This document shows, in pieces, positions 34,388-39,395 of a stretch of DNA of 39,395 nucleotides. The DNA lies in NCBI GenBank assembly GCA_900316755.1, contig ONED01000010.1, positions 1 through 39,395 of the forward strand, given 5' to 3'. The notes beneath the pieces are model-generated. The model ran no database searches and had not been told where the DNA came from. It worked only from the letters and a program-made list of their open reading frames with translations. This DNA comes from an uncultured Eubacteriales bacterium. Its GTDB lineage: Bacteria; Bacillota; Clostridia; Lachnospirales; Lachnospiraceae. Both the position numbers and the translations under genes were made by a program. Positions within the stretch are counted from its first letter, which is position 1. Each line of letters begins with the position of its first letter.

Positions 34388-34801
34388 TCACAGTACCATA
34401 ATAAGCGTCCCCGCCGTAATCAGGATTGCTCCGGCAAGCGACTTTGGCGTAAATTTCTCATGCAGAAACACAAACGCCAACACTAACGTAATCACCACAC
34501 TCAGTTTATCAATCGGTACTACTTTAGATACTTCCCCAATCTGAATCGCTTTATAATAACATAACCACGATGCACCGGTCGCCAGACCCGATAATATCAA
34601 AAACACCCAGCTTTTTTTGCTGATGTCGGCAATACCGCCCTGTGCGTTTGTGAGAAATACCATTCCCCAAGCCATAGCCAGAACAACCATCGTCCGAATT
34701 GCCGTGGCAAGGTTAGAATTCACCCCATCCACCCCCACTTTTGCAAGGATGGAGGTCAATGCTGCAAACACCGCCGATAATAAAGCCAAAACAAACCACA
34801 T
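34388..34801 (-). CDS. EamA-type small membrane transporter
   Basis: A 137-residue protein with about five hydrophobic helices, a single EamA/DMT unit of the COG2510 type, likely a dimer. It starts MWFVLALLSAVFAALTSILAKVGV and has the conserved GxxxxxxYxxAI (GASWLCYYKAIQIG) and the end motif FLHEKFTPKSLAGAILITAGTLIM. The substrate is not predictable. The ATG at 34801 follows AAGGA. It is monocistronic, divergent from pyrC. Confidence 0.88.
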   Translation of the reverse strand: MWFVLALLSAVFAALTSILAKVGVDGVNSNLATAIRTMVVLAMAWGMVFLTNAQGGIADISKKSWVFLILSGLATGASWLCYYKAIQIGEVSKVVPIDKLSVVITLVLAFVFLHEKFTPKSLAGAILITAGTLIMVL

Positions 34802-34839
34802 CAAACATTCCTTCTTTCGTACATCATTTCAATGTTTCT

Positions 34840-34848
34840 ATTATAGCA
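34840..34848 (-). promoter_or_regulatory. Extended -10 of the EamA gene
   Basis: On the minus strand TGC-TATAAT, a perfect extended -10, lies 39 bases before the start. No good -35 was seen. Confidence 0.5.
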
Positions 34849-34863
34849 TATATTTCCAATCTG

Positions 34864-34872
34864 TGATAGAAT
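34864..34872 (+). promoter_or_regulatory. Possible extended -10 of pyrC
   Basis: TGA-TAGAAT ends 32 bases before the pyrC ATG. The -35 is weak. I saw no PyrR-binding loop or attenuator in the short leader. Confidence 0.35.
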
Positions 34873-34904
34873 AAATGAAAAGGAAGAAAAAAGGAGAAGA
34901 TGTT

Positions 34905-36167
34905 ATGCTGATTAAAAACGGATTTTTAATCAATCCCCGCACAAGCATTTCCGAAATCACCGATATCCGCACAAAAGACGGCATCATTCAGGAAATCGGA
35001 CACCTTGACGTAAAAGAAGGGGAAGAAATTTTAGACATTACGGGACTTACGATTGCCCCGGGACTTATCGATACCCATGTACATTTCCGGGATCCCGGTT
35101 TTACCTACAAAGAAGATTTGCACACCGGCTCTCTTGCCGCAGCAAAAGGTGGATTTACTTCTGTTATCTGCATGGCAAACACGAAGCCGGTCGTTGACAA
35201 TCCGGAGACGCTCCGTGATATTTTGAGCCGTGCGAAACAAGAAAAGATTCATATTTATCAGACCGGTTCTGTTACCATGGGACTAAAAGGCGAAACGCTG
35301 AGTGACCTTGCAGCACTCGCCAAGGCCGGAGCCTCGGGTTTTACGGATGACGGGATTCCGATTATGGATGCTTCTCTCTGCTATCTCGCCATGCAGGAAG
35401 CAGCCCGGCTTTCCCTTCCCATCAGTCTCCATGAAGAGGATCCCGCCTTTATTTCAGAAAACGGAATTCATCATGGAACCGCATCCAAGCTTCTTGGAAT
35501 CGGCGGCTCGCCGGCAGTCGCGGAAGATGTGATGGTTGCCCGGGACTGCATGCTTGCACTTCACACCGGTGCGCATACCGTCATTCAGCATATCAGCTCC
35601 GGGAACTCAGTTGCGCTGGTACGCACGGCAAAAGCACTCGGTGCAAATATCCATGCGGAGGCAACTCCCCATCATTTCACGTTAACGGAGGAGGCTGTTT
35701 CTGTCCATGGCAGTCTGGCGAAAATGAATCCGCCGCTTCGTACGGAAAAAGACCGGATGGCGATTATTGAGGGGCTGATAGACGGAACCATTGACCTCAT
35801 TGCCACAGACCATGCGCCCCACAGCGTCGAAGAAAAAGCAAAAGAACCTATGTGGACTGCGCCTAGCGGCATCATCGGACTGGAGACGTCTCTCGGACTT
35901 GGGATTACTTCCTTAGTAAAGCCCGGGTATCTGACGCTCTCTAAGCTGTTAGAAAAGATGACTGCAAATCCGGCCAACCTTTATCATCTTCCCGGAGGAA
36001 GTGTAGAAGTAAATGCTCCGGCAGACTTTGTGATTTTCTGCCCGGAGGAGCAGTGGACGGTGGAGAAGTTTGCATCAAAATCCTCCAACTCCCCTTTTGC
36101 TGGCACCTCCCTTTACGGGAAAATCCACTACACCATTTGTAACGGAGAAATCGTGTATTCGGCGTAG
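34905..36167 (+). CDS. pyrC: Dihydroorotase (class I)
   Basis: A 420-residue zinc amidohydrolase closing carbamoyl-aspartate to dihydroorotate in UMP synthesis. Metal and substrate motifs are DTHVHFRDPG at about 57-66, GFTDDG, ISLHEED, QHISS and ATDHAPHS. The ATG at 34905 follows AAGGAG; a 30-base in-frame extension reads MKRKKKGEDV and is not family-like. It stands alone, without the other pyr biosynthesis genes, and is followed by a terminator and uracil salvage genes. Confidence 0.95.
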   Translation: MLIKNGFLINPRTSISEITDIRTKDGIIQEIGHLDVKEGEEILDITGLTIAPGLIDTHVHFRDPGFTYKEDLHTGSLAAAKGGFTSVICMANTKPVVDNPETLRDILSRAKQEKIHIYQTGSVTMGLKGETLSDLAALAKAGASGFTDDGIPIMDASLCYLAMQEAARLSLPISLHEEDPAFISENGIHHGTASKLLGIGGSPAVAEDVMVARDCMLALHTGAHTVIQHISSGNSVALVRTAKALGANIHAEATPHHFTLTEEAVSVHGSLAKMNPPLRTEKDRMAIIEGLIDGTIDLIATDHAPHSVEEKAKEPMWTAPSGIIGLETSLGLGITSLVKPGYLTLSKLLEKMTANPANLYHLPGGSVEVNAPADFVIFCPEEQWTVEKFASKSSNSPFAGTSLYGKIHYTICNGEIVYSA

Positions 36168-36190
36168 GAACATCTTAATTGTCAAACAAC

Positions 36191-36227
36191 GAGGAACTGG
36201 GTGAAAACAGTTCCTCCCCGTTTCTTT
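36191..36227 (+). terminator. Terminator of pyrC
   Basis: GAGGAACTG (36191-36199) and CAGTTCCTC (36208-36216), a perfect 9-bp stem, followed by a T-rich TTTCTTT tail a few bases later. Confidence 0.75.
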
Positions 36228-36256
36228 AATCTGCTGTTTCAAGTCTCATTTTTTTC

Positions 36257-36285
36257 TTTACATTCATCCCTGATTGTGGTACGAT
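36257..36285 (+). promoter_or_regulatory. Promoter of uraA
   Basis: TTTACA (36257-36262), 17 bases, TACGAT (36280-36285) with an extended TGG. The leader is about 65 bases and contains a 6-T run and a small TTGC-TTC-GCAA hairpin at about 36317. No known riboswitch was recognised. Confidence 0.55.
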
Positions 36286-36356
36286 TTTGAGAAGTGAAGA
36301 AATCAGTTTTTTGGGTTGCTTCGCAAATCTAGAGGAAACTTTTTAGGAGGAACAAA

Positions 36357-37718
36357 ATGGATAACACAACAAAAGAAGGTATCTACAACGTCAAAGAACT
36401 TGGTACAGGCAAAGCATTGGTTCTCGGACTGCAGCACATGTTTGCAATGTTCGGTGCAACGGTTCTCGTTCCACTCCTTACAGGATTGAACGTATCAACC
36501 ACACTTTTATTTGCCGGTATCGGCACCCTGCTTTTCCATCTTTTGACAAAAGGAAAAGTCCCTGCATTTCTTGGTTCATCATTCGCATTTTTAGGCGGAT
36601 ATGCAGCGATTGCTCCAAAACTTGAAGACGGAAGCAGCAACATCGAAATGATTCCATATGCGTGCTTTGGTGTCGCATGTGCAGGTTTACTCTATCTGCT
36701 TCTTGCAGCATTGATTAAACTATTCTCAGCACAGAGAATCATGAAATTCTTTCCACCTATCGTTACCGGACCCATTATCATCGCAATCGGTCTCACCCTT
36801 TCACAATCAGCTATTGACAGTTGCTCAAGCAACTGGTGGATTGCACTCGTTGCAATTTTAGTGGTTGTTTTATGCAACATTTTTGGTAAAGGGATGGTTA
36901 AGATTATTCCGATTCTGATTGGTGTCGTTGCATCCTATGTAGTTGGAATCTGCATGGGTCAGGTGGATTTCACCGGTGTAAAAGAAGCTGCATGGTTTGG
37001 ACTTCCAATCGTAAGGGAAGCCACCGTACTTGCTCTGTTCGGGAAAAACTTTGATGCTTCCATGCTGATTACCGCAATTATCACAATCATGCCGATTGCT
37101 CTTGCAACCATTGTAGAACATATCGGAGATATTTCTGCGATTTCTTCTACTACAGGAAGAAACTACATCAAAGAACCGGGACTTCACAGAACGCTTCTCG
37201 GAGATGGTATTGCAACCATTGTGGCTTCCCTCTTTGGAGCACCGGCCAACACAACATATGGAGAAAACACTGGGGTACTGAATCTTTCCAAGGTTTATGA
37301 CCCGTTCGTAGTAAGACTTGCAGCATATTTCGCAATCTTCTTCTCCTTCTGTCCGAAATTTGCAGCCATCATTCAGGCAATGCCGACTGCGACCGTTGGA
37401 GGTATTTCATTGATTCTGTATGGTATGATTTCCGCAGTCGGAGTTCGTAACGTGGTAGAAAACCAGGTAGATTTCACAAAATCACGCAACGTTATCATCG
37501 CTGCCCTGATTCTTGTACTCTCTATCGGTATCAACTACAGTGCCGCAGGAAACATTTCCTTCGCTATTGGTAGCATTACCATCAGCCTGTCAGGTCTGGC
37601 AGTTGGTGCTTTGACCGGTATCATTCTCAATGCGATTCTTCCGGGTAAGGATTATGTATTTGATAATGAAGAGCCGAAAAATACAGGTGTAGATTTTGAA
37701 GTTGGCGGACGCAACTAA
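36357..37718 (+). CDS. uraA: Uracil permease UraA (NCS2 family)
   Basis: A 453-residue membrane transporter importing uracil with protons. It has about 14 hydrophobic segments. Family blocks include LGLQHMFAMFGATVLVP near the N-terminus, ATIVEHIGDISAIS with the substrate-binding Glu, and GAPANTTYGENTGVL with the second key Glu. AGGAGG lies before the ATG. With upp and cdd beside it, this is a pyrimidine salvage neighbourhood. It ends at a bidirectional terminator. Confidence 0.96.
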   Translation: MDNTTKEGIYNVKELGTGKALVLGLQHMFAMFGATVLVPLLTGLNVSTTLLFAGIGTLLFHLLTKGKVPAFLGSSFAFLGGYAAIAPKLEDGSSNIEMIPYACFGVACAGLLYLLLAALIKLFSAQRIMKFFPPIVTGPIIIAIGLTLSQSAIDSCSSNWWIALVAILVVVLCNIFGKGMVKIIPILIGVVASYVVGICMGQVDFTGVKEAAWFGLPIVREATVLALFGKNFDASMLITAIITIMPIALATIVEHIGDISAISSTTGRNYIKEPGLHRTLLGDGIATIVASLFGAPANTTYGENTGVLNLSKVYDPFVVRLAAYFAIFFSFCPKFAAIIQAMPTATVGGISLILYGMISAVGVRNVVENQVDFTKSRNVIIAALILVLSIGINYSAAGNISFAIGSITISLSGLAVGALTGIILNAILPGKDYVFDNEEPKNTGVDFEVGGRN

Positions 37719-37767
37719 TTCAGAATTGCGCCAGAAGCAAACTTGTTCAAAATCAATAGGTATTCAA

Positions 37768-37809
37768 AAAAGCCTTCCGTTCAACCGAATCGGAAGGCTT
37801 TTCTTTTCT
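37768..37809. terminator. Bidirectional terminator between uraA and upp
   Basis: AAAAGCCTTCCG (37768-37779) and CGGAAGGCTTTT (37791-37802), a 12-bp perfect stem with T-runs on both strands. It lies between the convergent ends of uraA and upp. Confidence 0.95.
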
Positions 37810-37820
37810 GTTGTTTCAAA

Positions 37821-38462
37821 TTATTTTGTTCCGAAGATTCTGTCTCCTGCATCTCCAAGACCGGGGCAGATGTATGCTGCCTCATTTAACTCTCTGTCGA
37901 GATTTCCTACGAAAATTTTCACATCCGGATGCGCTTTCTGAAGTCTCTCCAGACCTTCCGGAGCTGCAATCACGCACATAAAGGTAATATCCTTTCCTCC
38001 ATGCTGCTTGATAAAATCAATAGCCGCCACAGCGGAACCACCTGTTGCGAGCATCGGGTCTACCACAAAAATCTTACGAAGCTCAATGGGAGCCGGAAGT
38101 TTGCAATAATACTCGTGAGGCTCATGTGTTACCTCATCTCTGTAAAGACCGATGTGTCCTACCTTTGCTGCCGGCATCAGCTTCAGAAGACCTCCCACCA
38201 TGCCGAGACCTGCTCTCAAAATCGGAACGACTGCAGGCTTCTTTCCTGCTATTACAGGGCAGTTTGCCTTTTCCAGCGGTGTCTCAATCTCCACCTCTTC
38301 CAGTTCCAAGTCCCGCAATGCCTCGTATCCCATCAGCATAGCGATTTCCTCTACGACTGCACGGAACTCATTGGTACCGGTTTCAATTTTTCTAAGCATG
38401 GTAATTTTATGCTTAATCAACGGGTGATCACAAATCACGATATTCTCATTTCCATTATACAT
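37821..38462 (-). CDS. upp: Uracil phosphoribosyltransferase
   Basis: A 213-residue enzyme making UMP from uracil and PRPP. The PRPP loop is [24 protein letters not shown] is conserved, and the C-terminus [13 protein letters not shown] binds uracil. The ATG at 38462 gives the family N-terminus ([18 protein letters not shown]); a longer in-frame reading overlaps cdd and lacks support. It has its own promoter, 82 bases downstream of cdd. Confidence 0.96.
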   Translation of the reverse strand: MYNGNENIVICDHPLIKHKITMLRKIETGTNEFRAVVEEIAMLMGYEALRDLELEEVEIETPLEKANCPVIAGKKPAVVPILRAGLGMVGGLLKLMPAAKVGHIGLYRDEVTHEPHEYYCKLPAPIELRKIFVVDPMLATGGSAVAAIDFIKQHGGKDITFMCVIAAPEGLERLQKAHPDVKIFVGNLDRELNEAAYICPGLGDAGDRIFGTK

Positions 38463-38500
38463 GTTTTCTCGATTCCTTTCGTACAAATTTCCTATTTTCC

Positions 38501-38529
38501 ATTGTACCGCTGTCCGACAGTTTTTGCAA
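38501..38529 (-). promoter_or_regulatory. Promoter of upp with a small palindrome
   Basis: On the minus strand TTGCAA (38524-38529), 17 bases, TACAAT (38501-38506). CTGTC-G-GACAG sits in the spacer at about 38510-38520 and may be an operator. Confidence 0.55.
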
Positions 38530-38544
38530 CCCCTGCTTTTCGTA

Positions 38545-38988
38545 TCACCCAAAATTTTTCGGCAGCAATTCTTTCAATCGGAATACTTCCAAATCATTCG
38601 CCGAAGTCCCACACACAATTTCAAACTGCTCCACATCACAAAACTCTGCCATCACCTGTCGACATACCCCACACGGATAACAAGGCTCCAATTCTTCTCT
38701 TCCACCTGCAACTGCAATCGCAAGAAACTCCCGCTGTCCCTCTGAAATCGCCTTAAAAAAAGCAGTCCGCTCCGCACAATTCGTCGGTGAATATGCTGCA
38801 TTTTCAATATTACAGCCGGTATAAATCTTCCCATCCCGGCAAAGCAGGGCTGCACCCACTTTAAATCCCGAATACGGGCTGTATGAATTTTTTCGTGCTT
38901 CCATTGCACATTTCATAAGTTCTCCATAAGAAATCTGCGAACTTCTCAGTGCTTTTGTACTTATATCCTCCATCTGCTTCAGAACCAT
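38545..38988 (-). CDS. cdd: Cytidine deaminase
   Basis: A 147-residue zinc enzyme deaminating cytidine and deoxycytidine. Zinc and proton-shuttle motifs are NCAERTAF and [22 protein letters not shown] and [10 protein letters not shown] are also conserved. The N-terminus is some 15-20 residues longer than usual before the conserved [15 protein letters not shown]. Starts at 38988 (AAAGGA, 12 bases away), 38973, or a TTG at 39018 are all possible, so the start is uncertain. Confidence 0.93.
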   Translation of the reverse strand: MVLKQMEDISTKALRSSQISYGELMKCAMEARKNSYSPYSGFKVGAALLCRDGKIYTGCNIENAAYSPTNCAERTAFFKAISEGQREFLAIAVAGGREELEPCYPCGVCRQVMAEFCDVEQFEIVCGTSANDLEVFRLKELLPKNFG

Positions 38989-39035
38989 TGATGATATATT
39001 CCTTTCCCGTGTGTCCAAGTTTGTTCTCTTTGTTT

Positions 39036-39041
39036 ATCATA
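39036..39041 (-). promoter_or_regulatory. Possible -10 of cdd
   Basis: TATGAT on the minus strand, 48 bases before the chosen cdd start. The -35 is poor. Confidence 0.3.
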
Positions 39042-39080
39042 CTATCACTATTTTTTGATTTTGGAAAGTACGTTCTGGTT

Positions 39081-39107
39081 TTTAAAACTATTCGTTTAAA
39101 ACTATTC
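39081..39107. repeat. 13-bp tandem direct repeat between divergent genes
   Basis: TTTAAAACTATTC occurs at 39081-39093 and again at 39095-39107, perfect, with one base between. It lies 25 bases upstream of the plus-strand promoter at 39132 and about 40 bases upstream of the possible cdd -10. It is a candidate regulator site for either gene. Confidence 0.85.
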
Positions 39108-39131
39108 AGCCTTAAAAAAACCAAAAACAGA

Positions 39132-39160
39132 TTGGCAAAAGAAATCTTCTGTGCTAGAAT
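39132..39160 (+). promoter_or_regulatory. Strong promoter of the gene at the right edge
   Basis: TTGGCA (39132-39137), 17 bases, TAGAAT (39155-39160) with an extended TGC. The predicted start is near 39167, giving a leader of about 165 bases. Confidence 0.75.
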
Positions 39161-39163
39161 AAA

Positions 39164-39330
39164 GAAAAGCATTATGTTTCAAAAGTTTCATACGGTTTAC
39201 CCCGTATCCAAAAATCTGATGTTCATTTCAGGAAATCTCAATGCTTTTCGAACTCAATTAACAAAAGCAGAGAGGTTTTTAGAAAGAATGATAAGAAGCC
39301 TCCTGCACAATTTCACAAGGAGGTGTGTTT
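39164..39330 (+). promoter_or_regulatory. Structured 5' leader, candidate riboswitch of unrecognised class
   Basis: GAAAAGCATT (39164-39173) pairs perfectly with AATGCTTTTC (39240-39249), closing a domain with two inner hairpins: ATACGG/CCGTAT (39190-39195, 39202-39207) and CTGA/TCAG (39216-39219, 39228-39231). Downstream, CCTCCT (39299-39304) can pair either with the GAGAGG segment at 39270-39275 or with the ribosome binding site AGGAGG (39318-39323). These two pairings exclude each other, as in translational switches. The consensus cores of purine, preQ1, THF, TPP and SAM-III classes were not seen. Confidence 0.5.
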
Positions 39331-39395
39331 ATGAAAACACAAGAACAGACAAAGTCTCATCAAAGAGACTTTAAATCACGGATGTTCGCTATGAT
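39331..39395 (+). CDS. Start of an unidentified gene, cut by the window edge
   Basis: The ATG has an ideal AAGGAGG site seven bases upstream and a promoter and long leader before it. Only about 21 residues are visible, a polar, basic start (MKTQEQTKSHQRDFKSRMF). A basic cytoplasmic tail ahead of a first membrane helix would fit a transporter, but the visible part does not show one, so no function is assigned. Confidence 0.7.
   Translation, partial: MKTQEQTKSHQRDFKSRMFAM

Noticed and set aside
36286-36356. PyrR attenuator or uracil-responsive leader before uraA
   Set aside because: No PyrR-binding loop and no terminator hairpin were found; the T-run is not at the predicted transcription start.
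37929-38756. Plus-strand frame of 275 codons across upp and cdd
   Set aside because: It is antisense to two well-conserved enzymes and has no protein similarity.
39174-39374. Open frame of 66 codons through the structured leader, overlapping the start of the edge gene
   Set aside because: It has no ribosome binding site and no recognisable protein, and it overlaps a gene start with an ideal site. It is kept only as an alternative reading of the leader.

Overview
The window looks like a chromosomal segment of a spore-forming, low-to-middling-GC Firmicute, most probably a gut Lachnospiraceae (Blautia/Dorea/Mediterraneibacter-like). This is inferred from the gene families: CodY, a SigK sporulation sigma factor, HrcA/CIRCE control of groESL, an IreB-RuvX-DUF1292 operon, RNase J, a DUF6106-like protein, and AGGAGG-type ribosome binding sites with frequent TTG starts. 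No prophage, IS element, rRNA, tRNA or CRISPR array was seen. Gene order is dense and operonic, mostly on the minus strand.

Region by region. (1) 1-5.5 kb: an alpha-1,6-glucosidase behind aroD, divergent from a YdiB-type aroE; then a 250-base convergent intergenic made of two copies of an 84-base palindromic repeat; then amidase-aroK-yqeG. (2) 5.7-9.5 kb: a DUF6106-like membrane protein, groES-groEL with a perfect CIRCE operator, a small unknown gene, and codY. (3) 9.5-15 kb: comM-dprA-topA leading into codY, with sigK divergent from comM. SigK lacks the usual pro-sequence. (4) 15-25.7 kb: RNA metabolism. ireB-ruvX-DUF1292-rnj-trmR-U32 is one operon (trmR plus U32 = 5-methoxyuridine in tRNA), preceded by mtaB. 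prmA-rsmE-nifS-thiI is another (4-thiouridine, rRNA and ribosomal protein methylation). A lone plus-strand HPr/Crh-like gene with a very strong terminator sits between them. (5) 25.7-30.6 kb: a potassium uptake operon ktrB-ktrA with a KdpE-like response regulator that has no kinase partner here, an alpha/beta hydrolase and a shortened FliB-like protein. (6) 30.6-34.8 kb: a heterodimeric ABC exporter with one degenerate ATP site behind a palindromic operator, and a small EamA transporter. (7) 34.9-39.4 kb: pyrimidine genes pyrC, uraA, upp, cdd, then a plus-strand gene cut by the window edge and preceded by a long structured leader.

The least explained items are the leader at 39164-39330 (10-bp closing stem, two inner hairpins, and two mutually exclusive hairpins around the ribosome binding site), the palindromic repeat pair at 3562-3801, the 11-bp-periodic boxes at 5613-5640 and 30586-30602, the 13-bp tandem repeat at 39081-39107, and the FliB-like protein that has lost most of its cysteine cluster. 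Starts were chosen by ribosome binding site and family alignment. All family calls are from reading the translated sequence, not from database searches.
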